Below are positions 35,794 to 43,975 of a stretch of 64,000 nt of DNA, in pieces. Source of the DNA: Jeotgalibacillus proteolyticus (GTDB lineage: Bacteria; Bacillota; Bacilli; Bacillales; Jeotgalibacillaceae). Positions within the stretch are counted from its first letter, which is position 1. Each line of letters opens with the position of its first letter. A model generated the notes under the pieces. The model was not told the DNA's origin. It ran no database searches and was given only the letters and a program-made list of their open reading frames with translations. A program made the position numbers and the translations under genes. The stretch lies in the NCBI RefSeq assembly GCF_002926065.1, contig NZ_PREZ01000004.1, forward strand, positions 529,672-593,671. The letters are read 5' to 3'.

Positions 35794-36420
35794 ATGCTTA
35801 GAAAATCATTGTTTTTTGTTTTTGCCCTGCTTCTCTCCATTTCCACTTTTACACAGGAATCAGCATCAGCATTTTTACCTGAAACGCCTTCAAAGTCAGC
35901 CGCCCAGAACCAACTGAACTCACTGACAGTAGCACCTGAAAGCTCAATGGCCGGCTATTCGCGAGATGAGTTTCCACACTGGATTGGTCAGGGGAATGGG
36001 TGTGACACACGCCAGATTGTACTTCAGCGTGATGCTGACTACTACAGCGGAACCTGCCCTACCACCTCTGGAAAATGGTACAGTTATTTTGACGGCGTAA
36101 TCGTCTACTCTCCATCTGAAATTGACGTTGATCATATCGTTCCGTTAGCGGAGGCATGGCGTTCCGGAGCGAGCTCATGGACAAGAGAAGAACGAAGAGC
36201 ATTCGCAAATGACTTAAGCGGCCCTCATCTGATTGCCGTAACCGCCAGCGTCAATCGTTCCAAGGGTGACCAGGATCCTTCCACATGGCAGCCTCCACGC
36301 TATGCCGCCCATTGCGGATACGCAAAATGGTGGATCAACACGAAGCACAAGTGGGATCTGACCCTGCAGTCTACAGAGAAATCCTCTCTTCAAACGATGC
36401 TAAATGGATGCTCTTACTAA
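35794..36420 (+). CDS. Secreted HNH-family nuclease (DUF1524/GmrSD C-terminal type)
   Basis: 208 residues from ATG 35794, served by AGGAGG 6 nt ahead. A signal peptide (LRKSLFFVFALLLSISTFT) ends near ASAF. The nuclease centre is IDVDHIVPLAEAW (HNH His in DHIVPL), followed by LIAVTASVNRSKGDQDPSTW, giving the Asn and Lys/Asp of the motif. Two pairs of Cys (CDTRQI, GTCPTT; CGYAKW, GCSY) could form disulfides, fitting an exported enzyme. Likely an extracellular DNase for nutrient supply or competition. The small acidic gene right after it may be its partner. Confidence 0.88.
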   Translation: MLRKSLFFVFALLLSISTFTQESASAFLPETPSKSAAQNQLNSLTVAPESSMAGYSRDEFPHWIGQGNGCDTRQIVLQRDADYYSGTCPTTSGKWYSYFDGVIVYSPSEIDVDHIVPLAEAWRSGASSWTREERRAFANDLSGPHLIAVTASVNRSKGDQDPSTWQPPRYAAHCGYAKWWINTKHKWDLTLQSTEKSSLQTMLNGCSY

Positions 36421-36483
36421 CATGGTTTACATATCTAAAAAACTAACAAACTAACTATTCTTTTTAAGAAAGGAGACAAACTC

Positions 36484-36726
36484 ATGGATAAAAAATCTTC
36501 CATCTTCACCGCAACACACGGCGTTATGACGACTGAAGTTGGCGTGATAAGCGGAGAGCTTGAACTGGTAACCAGCTGTGATGACAGCGGCAGCCTTACC
36601 TTAGAAATCACATATGTCGGTGCGAAGGAATGGTACACCCTTCCCGGTGAAAACTACAAGCTGAATGATCCGAGTGATCATGAGGTTGTTCATCGTATGC
36701 TTGCTGCTGTTCTGGAACGTCCTTAA
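36484..36726 (+). CDS. Small acidic protein of unknown family, next to the secreted nuclease
   Basis: 80 residues, no signal peptide or membrane segment. AAGGAG sits 8 nt before ATG. The sequence is acidic and rich in beta-prone residues (GELELVTSCDDSGSLTLEIT), ending in a helix (DHEVVHRMLAAVLERP). There is no terminator in the 63 bases after the nuclease gene and a strong one follows this gene, so the two should be co-transcribed. I do not recognise the family. An intracellular inhibitor of the nuclease, comparable in arrangement to NucA/Nin, is possible but is inference. Confidence 0.7.
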   Translation: MDKKSSIFTATHGVMTTEVGVISGELELVTSCDDSGSLTLEITYVGAKEWYTLPGENYKLNDPSDHEVVHRMLAAVLERP

Positions 36727-36783
36727 GTCCATATACTATGGATAAGAGTTTTCGATTCTTGATTTTAAAATTTAGTTAAAACG

Positions 36784-36817
36784 ACTGGCATCCCCGCTAT
36801 TTAAAGAGGATGCCAGT
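36784..36817 (+). terminator. Terminator after the nuclease/small protein pair
   Basis: Arms ACTGGCATCC / GGATGCCAGT, then TTTTTGATTTT. Confidence 0.9.
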
Positions 36818-36965
36818 TTTTGATTTTACTGAGGGCTCAGCTGAATAGGTAATGCCTGGTGTTGTTTCTTCCTATATAATAGTAGTGCTGAACAATCATA
36901 ATGGTATTAGCGGAGCCAGTTCATTTTGTTCTACATGAGATGAAAAATACAACACAGAGGTGCGT

Positions 36966-37751
36966 ATGGAAGCTGTACATTTGCTGATTAAAAGGGCACG
37001 GCAGAGGATTATGGACCATCATTATAAGATCAACGACCGACTGGCGGGGCGATATAAGATTGAGAAAGTGCTACGGAATGGGAGCTATGGAATCATATAT
37101 TTATGCCAGGATCTAAAAACCGGAGAGAGATGCGTTGTAAAACAGATGCGCAAAAGTAAAAGAAAAGAAAACTTAGAGAATTATGTACAGGAAACTGTCA
37201 TTCTTCAGCTGCTTGATCATAAAGGTATCCCCGCATTAATCGAAGCATTCTCATACAAGGATGAAAAGTTTTTTTCAATGGAATTTGTTGAAGGGAAGAA
37301 TGTAGAAGATACGTTATTTGCATCAAAGCAGAAGTACACCGAGAAGGAATCTCTGGAAATGGCTAAAAAACTGACTGCGATCGTCTGCTACATTCATCAA
37401 AAAGGCGTATTTCATGGCGATATCAGGGTTCCCAATGTACTCCTTCACAATGGTGACATCCACCTGATAGACTTCGGTCTGGCAAGCCATCTGCATGCGG
37501 ACAGCAAAAATCAAAAGCAGCGTGAACAGCTCGCACAGGATGATTTTTTTGACCTGGGTGATTTCCTTCTGTTCCTTCTTTACTCGTCTTATGAAGGAGA
37601 AGCAAAAAAAGGAAGGCCCTGGACTCAGGAGATGAGCCTTCATCCACACACAACGGGGCTGTTAAAACGTCTCCTCAACATTTCGCACCCCTATAAGAAT
37701 TGTGAAGAGATCTTGACTGATATCGAGAAAACGATCGCCCTGCTTTCTTAA
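36966..37751 (+). CDS. Small Hanks-type serine/threonine protein kinase
   Basis: About 261 residues, a kinase domain alone with no membrane segment or PASTA repeats. YKIEKVLRNGSYGIIYLC is the glycine loop, CVVKQM holds the ATP-binding Lys, FHGDIRVPNVLL is the catalytic loop with Gly in place of Arg (HGD rather than HRD), and LIDFGLASHL has the DFG. The invariant Asp and Asn are kept, so it may be active without activation-loop phosphorylation. ATG 36966 follows AGAGGTG. Similar to cytoplasmic YabT/YbdM-type kinases of bacilli. Substrates unknown. Confidence 0.85.
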   Translation: MEAVHLLIKRARQRIMDHHYKINDRLAGRYKIEKVLRNGSYGIIYLCQDLKTGERCVVKQMRKSKRKENLENYVQETVILQLLDHKGIPALIEAFSYKDEKFFSMEFVEGKNVEDTLFASKQKYTEKESLEMAKKLTAIVCYIHQKGVFHGDIRVPNVLLHNGDIHLIDFGLASHLHADSKNQKQREQLAQDDFFDLGDFLLFLLYSSYEGEAKKGRPWTQEMSLHPHTTGLLKRLLNISHPYKNCEEILTDIEKTIALLS

Positions 37752-37763
37752 AAAACACAAATA

Positions 37764-37800
37764 AGACTCCGCTGATCAGTACATCCGATCAGCGGAGTCT
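37764..37800. terminator. Bidirectional terminator between the kinase and small basic protein genes
   Basis: 14-bp perfect arms AGACTCCGCTGATC / GATCAGCGGAGTCT. Confidence 0.9.
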
Positions 37801-37823
37801 TTACTACATTATTTTCGATATAA

Positions 37824-38024
37824 TCAGCTGCTGGAGTAGTATCTTTTGTTTTTATAGCGGTTTGAACCAGAGAAAGGGTCACGTCCGCGCCGGCTGCTGC
37901 TGCTTCCGCCATACCCGCGCTTCTTTTCACTGCTTGATCCGTGTCGACGATACTTTCTTCGCCCACTGCTGCTGCCACGCTTCTTGAGTCCTTTTGAAAT
38001 GCTCTTTATAATCTTCTTAAACAT
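37824..38024 (-). CDS. Small Ser/Arg/Lys/Gly-rich basic protein
   Basis: 66 residues: MFKKIIKSISKGLKKRG followed by a low-complexity tail with Ser runs (GSSSGRRKYRRHGSSSEKKRG). AGGAG lies 7 nt before ATG, and a strong terminator follows the stop. The strongly basic, disordered make-up suggests binding of nucleic acid or an anionic surface such as spore coat or cell wall. I know no family function. Confidence 0.65.
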   Translation of the reverse strand: MFKKIIKSISKGLKKRGSSSGRRKYRRHGSSSEKKRGYGGSSSSRRGRDPFSGSNRYKNKRYYSSS

Positions 38025-38115
38025 TCAGCATTCTCCTCTCGCGTAGAGGTGTGCCACAATAAACGTCAAACACACCTTCTGTAACGATCATAATGCTGTT
38101 TATAATTTTGTACAA

Positions 38116-38223
38116 CTAAAATCCCTTTGAATCAATATCAACCACAGCCACAACCGGATAATGATCAGAAGGATACCCTTTATCTACAATGCTGCGGTAA
38201 ACCTTTGTTTCCTTCAAGATACA
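38116..38223 (-). pseudogene. 3' relic of an endonuclease/exonuclease/phosphatase-family gene
   Basis: The minus frame reads KVYRSIVDKGYPSDHYPVVA and then VVDIDSKGF before the stop. It matches the last 30 residues of the intact protein at 46303-47097 (KVDRSIVEEGYPSDHYPVVA then LVEIDG), with most bases the same. The rest of the gene is gone. The break falls within a base or two of the CGGGTGGTGCC repeat at 38226. Confidence 0.8.
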
Positions 38224-38225
38224 CT

Positions 38226-38274
38226 CGGGTGGTGCCAGGCACTTGTCGAAGGCACTTGTCGAGGCACTTGTCGA
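38226..38274. repeat. Dispersed palindromic repeat with three tandem sub-copies
   Basis: CGGGTGGTGCCAGGCAC is followed by GGCACTTGTCGA three times (38238-38249, 38251-38262, 38263-38274, the first sharing the core). It is the reverse complement of the repeat at 2111-2169. The AT-rich stretch 38275-38820 beyond it holds no supportable gene. Confidence 0.8.
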
Positions 38275-38826
38275 TTATTGCTCAATTCTAATCTATTTTT
38301 TTCTGCCACAAACAATGCAGCGGCCTGTGTAAAAATTATAACGATGTTTTTTCTTAAATCGGCAATCCACCCAGTATCTAAGCTTCTTCATTCTTTATAA
38401 CCCACACTCAAAAATGATACGTTGTTCATCTTTCTCCCCCAAAACACAAGATGTTCTTTTGTACTCTGGCAACTCAGCCATCATAGCGTTTTAAGCCTTA
38501 GACCTGGAGCTTTGCGTCTCTACTTTTCAATAAATTTGCCTTTATCTTAGATACAAAGATTTTCTTTATTTATGTAATTATTATACAAAATCTTTTCCTG
38601 AAAAACAATATTTTAAATAACTGTAAAATATATTAAAATTTAAATACTATTTATTACCCATATAAATTATCAAATAGGTGAAGATTGTTCTGAATAGTAT
38701 ACTTCTAGATTCTCAAACCTAAGTGATAGGGCAGCTATTAATAGAAGATTAATGCTTAAGAATGTGTATAAAATAAATGAAACTAAGGAAGATGAAAAAC
38801 AGCTAAACACCTGCCCAAAACGAAAT

Positions 38827-38861
38827 AAAGTCCTGCAGAAAATCTACCTCTGCAGGACTTT
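38827..38861 (-). terminator. Terminator after the M24 gene
   Basis: Perfect 12-bp arms AAAGTCCTGCAG / CTGCAGGACTTT, 33 bases after the stop. Confidence 0.8.
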
Positions 38862-38893
38862 AATATTTTTACTTTTCCCTCATCGCACTACTA

Positions 38894-40075
38894 TTAATAA
38901 CAAATCAACGACTGTAAATCTCTAGGATAATAAGTAAGCATTTCGATTCCATTCTCTGTAACAAGAACAGTATCAGAATGCCTGAAGCCTCCTAATCCTT
39001 TCACATAAATGCCTGGTTCTACTGTTACGACCATTCCCGGTTCAATAGTAGTATGATCTCCCAAGTCAAAGAAAGGTGCTTCATGGCCCAGCAATCCGAT
39101 ATTATGGCCAGTATGATGTTTAGTTAATTCCGTTAGATTATTTTCTCTAAAGTAAGCTTGAACATCTTCCTCCACATCTGAATACTTTCTACCAGGTCTT
39201 ATCGCTTTAAATGCAACTTCCTGTGCTTCATACATATGGGTAAAATATTTCTCCTGCTCTTTATTTGCTTCTTCTACAAACATAACCCGCTCCAGCTCGC
39301 TTGTGTAACCAAATACACTGGAGGCAGCTCCGGTTACGAGCGTGTCACCTTTTTTCAAGACAATATTTTGAGTTACTGCATGGGGAAAAGCAGATTCCGG
39401 ACCAATTTGTCCCCGGAAAACAGCGTAGGCCGTACTTCCATGAGGTTTATAATCAGGTCCAAGTGTATCGATCATAGCTTTAGTCGCTTCAGAGGATGCT
39501 TTACTCGTAATCTCAATTTCGCTTAAGCCGCTTTTCGTATACTTCTGCAGCAGTCGATGAACCAAATTCCCCCACCGGCATGATTCTTTTATTAATTCAA
39601 TTTCATTTGGGCTTTTAATAAATCTCAGTTCCTCTACTACACCCTGTAAAGAAATGAATTGTTTCGCATCAATTAGTTTATCAATAGACGGCCCACGATA
39701 CCCCATGGTGGAACCATATCCTAAAGAATCGTAGCCAATTGCCTTATTCTCAAAGTGGTTTTCTTTTAGCAGCTCTTTAAAATATTCCATCGGATGCTTG
39801 ATGCCTGGATATTCAGGATACGAGTGAACATAATCTATTACACTATACTCTTCTGCGTGTTCATGCTCTAATTCCGGCACGAATAAATGAATTTTAGCAT
39901 TTGGATCAATGACGAGTCCCATCGGTCTTTCAGTTGGGTGAAAATGAAACCCGGTTAAATAAAAGATGTCTGTTACTGAAAATAGAACAGCAGCTTCACA
40001 CCCCTTTTCCTGATAGGCTTTGACAAATTTCTGCTGTCTTTCTTTGAATTCATACTTCGGAATGGATAATAACAT
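38894..40075 (-). CDS. M24-family hydrolase (aminopeptidase P/creatinase/DoeA fold)
   Basis: 393 residues from ATG 40075, with AGGAGG 7-9 nt ahead; the gene overlaps the ATPase gene by 26 nt. An N-terminal creatinase domain (1-150) precedes the pita-bread domain. The first two metal Asp are lost: where DAGAxxxGYxSDxTR is expected, it reads TGAASSVFGYTSELER. HHTGHNIGLLGHE, TVEPGIYV and the final FRHSDTVLVT region are kept. Metal-free relatives include creatinase, and ectoine hydrolase DoeA also belongs here. As last gene of a peptide-type ABC importer operon it probably hydrolyses the imported compound, an amide or dipeptide-like solute. Confidence 0.85.
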   Translation of the reverse strand: MLLSIPKYEFKERQQKFVKAYQEKGCEAAVLFSVTDIFYLTGFHFHPTERPMGLVIDPNAKIHLFVPELEHEHAEEYSVIDYVHSYPEYPGIKHPMEYFKELLKENHFENKAIGYDSLGYGSTMGYRGPSIDKLIDAKQFISLQGVVEELRFIKSPNEIELIKESCRWGNLVHRLLQKYTKSGLSEIEITSKASSEATKAMIDTLGPDYKPHGSTAYAVFRGQIGPESAFPHAVTQNIVLKKGDTLVTGAASSVFGYTSELERVMFVEEANKEQEKYFTHMYEAQEVAFKAIRPGRKYSDVEEDVQAYFRENNLTELTKHHTGHNIGLLGHEAPFFDLGDHTTIEPGMVVTVEPGIYVKGLGGFRHSDTVLVTENGIEMLTYYPRDLQSLICY

Positions 40076-41063
40076 TTGTTTTTTCCTCCTTTTTTTCGCT
40101 ATATAAATGGCAGCTAGTTTGATGGCCATCAGCTACTTCTGTTAAATTTGGCGCTATGGACTTGCATTTTTCCATGACAAAAGGGCATCTAGTATGAAAC
40201 GCACAGCCGGATGGAGGGTTTGCAGGATTAGGGACATCTCCTGTTAACACAATACGTTTTTTAACTTCTCTCGGGTGAGAGGCCGGAACAGCGGAAATTA
40301 ACGCCTGGGTATAAGGGTGTTTAGGGTCTTTAAAAAGCTTCTCTGTCTCAGTCAATTCAACTATTTTACCCAGATACATAACTGCAACCCGGTCGGTCAT
40401 ATGCTCTACAACGCTTAAGTCATGAGAGATAAATAAATAAGTTAATTCAAACTCCTTTTGCAGATCAAGCATTAAGTTGATTACCTGAGACTGCACGGAA
40501 ACATCCAGAGCAGATACGGGTTCATCAGCGACAATAAAATCAGGATTTAAGATAACAGCTCTTGCGATTCCAATACGCTGACGCTGTCCTCCCGAGAACT
40601 CATTTGGATGACGATCAAGATGCTCCTCGGAGAGTCCGACTATTTTTAATATCTCGATTATTTTCTTAGTCCGCTCGCTTGGAGTATATTTTTTATGGAC
40701 GCGCAACGGCTCAGTCAGGATTTGTTTTATGGTCATTTTAGGGTTAAGTGATGCATAAGGATCCTGAAAAACCATTTGCAGCTCTTTTCTCAAAAATCTC
40801 ATTTTTTCATAAGGTAAGGACATAAGATCCTTTCCTTTATATCGGACTTCACCTGAGGTGGCCTCCGTTAATCGCAGAAGGGTTCTTCCTGTAGTAGATT
40901 TTCCGCATCCGGATTCTCCCACTAAAGCAAACGTCTCCCCTTTTTTAATAGAAAAACTTATATCGTCGACTGCTTTAACGACAATATTGGATTTAAATAA
41001 GCCTTGCGAAATTTTATAGTATTTTTTTAAATTAGTTACTTCAAGAATCGGGATGTCTGTCAT
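40050..41063 (-). CDS. Oligopeptide/dipeptide ABC ATPase (DppF/OppF type)
   Basis: 337 residues from ATG 41063, which shares ATGA with the stop of the gene before. Walker A GESGCGKST, signature FSGGQRQRIGIARA, Walker B FIVADEPVSALDVSVQ, and the C-terminal CAFHTRCPFVMEKC cluster that can hold an Fe-S cluster in this family. It pairs with the DppD-type ATPase to drive the importer. Same operon as the permeases, binding protein and M24 hydrolase. Confidence 0.92.
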   Translation of the reverse strand: MTDIPILEVTNLKKYYKISQGLFKSNIVVKAVDDISFSIKKGETFALVGESGCGKSTTGRTLLRLTEATSGEVRYKGKDLMSLPYEKMRFLRKELQMVFQDPYASLNPKMTIKQILTEPLRVHKKYTPSERTKKIIEILKIVGLSEEHLDRHPNEFSGGQRQRIGIARAVILNPDFIVADEPVSALDVSVQSQVINLMLDLQKEFELTYLFISHDLSVVEHMTDRVAVMYLGKIVELTETEKLFKDPKHPYTQALISAVPASHPREVKKRIVLTGDVPNPANPPSGCAFHTRCPFVMEKCKSIAPNLTEVADGHQTSCHLYSEKKEEKTNVIIHSEV

Positions 41064-42049
41064 TTCATCACCGCCTGCCTTTTTGAATCCTGCAGCCAGC
41101 ATTTACTTAAGTGGTCTCCCTTTTCAAATATTGGCGGTGTTTCTTTTAAACATTTTTCAAATGCATGCGGGCATCGGTTAGCAAATGTACATCCTATTCC
41201 TATTTCCTCGGGTCTTGGCACTTGTCCTTTTATCGAATAAAGAGCACTTTTTCTACTATTATTAGTAGGACGTGAGTGAATCAGCCCCTGAGTATAAGGA
41301 TGAAGGGGCTGGTCAAATAATTCATTTATCTCCGCCACTTCTACAATCTCCCCTGCATACATCACGACAACCCGATCACACATTTCTGCTACTACGCCTA
41401 AATCATGTGTGATAAATAATAGACTCATATTTTTTTCTGCTTTGATCTCTTTCATCAATTCCAGTATCTGCGCTTGAATGGTAACATCTAGTGCTGTAGT
41501 AGGCTCATCACAAATCAGGAGCTTTGGTTCACACAACAAAGCCAGAGAAATCATAACCCGCTGTCTCATTCCGCCGGATAATTGATGAGGGTATTCATTT
41601 ATGATTTGTTCTGCCCTGGGGATTCCTACTTGCTTTAAGACATTAATTATTGCTTCTTTTCTCTCTTTTTTAGACATTTTTTTATGCTGCTTTAATGGTT
41701 CACTTAATAGTTCACCAATCGTAAACACTGGATTTAAAGAGGTCATGGGTTCCTGAAAAATCATCGACATTTCATTGCCACGCAGCTTTCTGTACTGCTT
41801 TTCACTTAACTTGGTAATATCTTCATCATTAAAATGAATACTTCCAGAAACGATTTTACTTTTTTTCTCTGGCAGCAGGCCCATAACAGCTAAAGAGGTT
41901 ACACTTTTTCCGCTGCCTGATTCTCCAACCACTCCGAGGGTTTCTCCTGACTTTAACGAGAAACTGACTCCTCGGATCGGTTGAATCGGCCCCTTGCCTG
42001 TATTAAATTGGATGCCAAGATCTTTGATCTCGAGCAGGATATCAGACAT
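41060..42049 (-). CDS. Oligopeptide/dipeptide ABC ATPase (DppD/OppD type)
   Basis: 329 residues. Walker A GESGSGKSV, signature LSGGMRQRVMIS, Walker B LLICDEPTTALDVTIQ and the C-terminal CTFANRCPHAFEKC cysteine cluster. It starts 15 nt after the DppC-type gene and ends in ATGA overlap with the next ATPase. Confidence 0.92.
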   Translation of the reverse strand: MSDILLEIKDLGIQFNTGKGPIQPIRGVSFSLKSGETLGVVGESGSGKSVTSLAVMGLLPEKKSKIVSGSIHFNDEDITKLSEKQYRKLRGNEMSMIFQEPMTSLNPVFTIGELLSEPLKQHKKMSKKERKEAIINVLKQVGIPRAEQIINEYPHQLSGGMRQRVMISLALLCEPKLLICDEPTTALDVTIQAQILELMKEIKAEKNMSLLFITHDLGVVAEMCDRVVVMYAGEIVEVAEINELFDQPLHPYTQGLIHSRPTNNSRKSALYSIKGQVPRPEEIGIGCTFANRCPHAFEKCLKETPPIFEKGDHLSKCWLQDSKRQAVMK

Positions 42050-42064
42050 TATTTTTCACTCCTA

Positions 42065-42964
42065 TCATTCACCTTTAAGTTCAGGGTCGAGTGTGTCTCT
42101 CAGCCAGTCGCCAAACAGATTAACGCCTAATGCGGTTAGAATAATCGCAATTCCCGGGAATGTAATTAGCCACCAGGAATTGAAAATATAATCCTTCCCT
42201 TCATCCAGCATGTTCCCCCATGCGGCTGTTGGCGGCTGAACACCGAAGCCTAAGAAACTGACCGATGCCTCCGCGATAATATATGTTCCAATTTGCAAGG
42301 ACCCCAGAATGATAATGGGCGTGAAAATATTAGGCAGGATATGCCGAACTAATATTTGAAGCTTTGGGACCCCTGTTGCAATGGCAGCAGTGATAAATTC
42401 TTTTTCCCGTAAAGCGAGCACCTCGCTTCGAATCACCCGTGCAAAAATGACCCAGCCTGCAAGTGCTAAAGAAATAACAATATTCGTAAGTCCTGCTCCC
42501 AGTACCGCACTTATGACAAGAACAAGTAAGATGAATGGAAAGCTTAGCTGCACATCAACGATTCTCATCAGAACAATATCGATCCAGCCTCTGTAATACC
42601 CTGCGATTACTCCGACAATGGTGCCAATCAGACCAGCTAATAAAACCGTTGAAAGACCGATCACAACTGACACTCTTGCTCCTACAATAACCCTGGATAA
42701 TATATCTCGTCCTAACTGGTCAGTTCCTAATAAATGACCATCTGTTAAAGGCGGCAGGAGCCGATCTCTCAGCTGGGCATCCATTGGATCAAATGGAGCA
42801 ATGACTTCACCAAATATACTTAGGATCAGCAGCAGGATGATAAGACTAAAACCAATTACTCCTGTCCAGCTTCGTAATAGCTTCCTTGCTATCTCTTTTG
42901 ACTTTGATTCTTTCTTTGCCTTCACATTTAGTGGATTAGCTGTTGTCACCGTGCCCGTTTCCAT
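42065..42964 (-). CDS. Peptide-type ABC permease (DppC)
   Basis: 299 residues with an N-terminal span (about 35-55), DPMDAQLRDRLLPPLTDGHLLGTDQLGRDILSRVI, typical of DppC/OppC, and the permease loop EFITAAIATGVPKLQILVRHILPN. Five or six membrane segments. It follows the DppB-type gene by 8 nt. Confidence 0.92.
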   Translation of the reverse strand: METGTVTTANPLNVKAKKESKSKEIARKLLRSWTGVIGFSLIILLLILSIFGEVIAPFDPMDAQLRDRLLPPLTDGHLLGTDQLGRDILSRVIVGARVSVVIGLSTVLLAGLIGTIVGVIAGYYRGWIDIVLMRIVDVQLSFPFILLVLVISAVLGAGLTNIVISLALAGWVIFARVIRSEVLALREKEFITAAIATGVPKLQILVRHILPNIFTPIIILGSLQIGTYIIAEASVSFLGFGVQPPTAAWGNMLDEGKDYIFNSWWLITFPGIAIILTALGVNLFGDWLRDTLDPELKGE

Positions 42965-42972
42965 ATCCTCAC

Positions 42973-43890
42973 CTACTTTACTCTAATTTGAGGGTTTACA
43001 TATGCGTATAAAATATCTGCAATGAAATTAATGACGGCATATATAATGGCAATGATAAAGACGCCTGCCAGTACAATAGGAAAATCACGATTCATTAAGG
43101 ACTGGTGCAGTAATCTACCCACACCCGGCCAGGAAAAGACAGCCTCTGTTATAACGGCTCCTCCCAGCAAAACCCCAAGATCAAGTGCGACCAGAGTGAT
43201 AATTGGAATTAAAGAATTCTTTAATGCATATTTCATGATCAATCTTGACGTAGGGGCACCTGCTGCCCGGGAGGTCCGAATATAGTCCTTACTTAAAACA
43301 TCAAGCATGGCAGACCTTGTAAAACGGACAAATCTGGATACACTGTACAGGGCTAATGTGATAACCGGAAGTACCAGGTGCGAGAGTGACCCGCCTCCAC
43401 TAGAAGGAAGCAGCTGAAGCTGAGCTGCAAAAATATAGATTAAAATTAATCCAAACCAAAAGTTTGGTATCGCCTGACCAATGACAGTAATCCCTACACT
43501 CGCTTTATCAAAAAAGGTGTTTCGTTTATAGGCTGAGAGTACACCTAGAGGAATGGCGATTATGATTGAAAGAAACAGTGCTGAAATAGCTAACTGGAAG
43601 GTAGCAGGCATTCTTTGCAAGACTAAACTCAATGCATCCTCCCCGCTTCTTAGGGACTGTCCAAAATCACCCTGCACCGCGTTGAACATGAAATCACCAT
43701 ACTGCACGTACAACGGGCGATTAAATCCAAGTAATTCCCGGTACTCTTCAATTTGTTCCCTTGGAGCATCAGGAGGCAAAAAAAGTGTTGTTGGATCTCC
43801 AGATAAACGAATTAGGAAAAAAACAACTGTAAGGGCTAGAAATACCACGAGAACAACTTGCAGCAATCGCTTTACTATAAAATCCAACAT
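42973..43890 (-). CDS. Peptide-type ABC permease (DppB)
   Basis: 305 residues, six membrane segments, with the DppB marks GDFGQSLRSGEDAL, AIPLGVLSAYKRNTFFD and the permease loop DYIRTSRAAGAPTSRLIMKYALKN. Second structural gene of the importer, after an 85-nt gap behind the binding protein gene. Confidence 0.92.
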   Translation of the reverse strand: MLDFIVKRLLQVVLVVFLALTVVFFLIRLSGDPTTLFLPPDAPREQIEEYRELLGFNRPLYVQYGDFMFNAVQGDFGQSLRSGEDALSLVLQRMPATFQLAISALFLSIIIAIPLGVLSAYKRNTFFDKASVGITVIGQAIPNFWFGLILIYIFAAQLQLLPSSGGGSLSHLVLPVITLALYSVSRFVRFTRSAMLDVLSKDYIRTSRAAGAPTSRLIMKYALKNSLIPIITLVALDLGVLLGGAVITEAVFSWPGVGRLLHQSLMNRDFPIVLAGVFIIAIIYAVINFIADILYAYVNPQIRVK

Positions 43891-43975
43891 AGGTTATCCC
43901 CCCCTTATGCCTTTCAATAAAAGAAGAGAGGCCGTAACCTCCCATTCTCTACTTTCTTAACTAAAAACTATGAAT

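Noticed and set aside
38690..38890. Plus frame with LSDRAAINRRLMLKNVYKIN
   Set aside because: No start codon with a ribosome site, AT-rich, no family recognised, and it runs into the terminator of the M24 gene.
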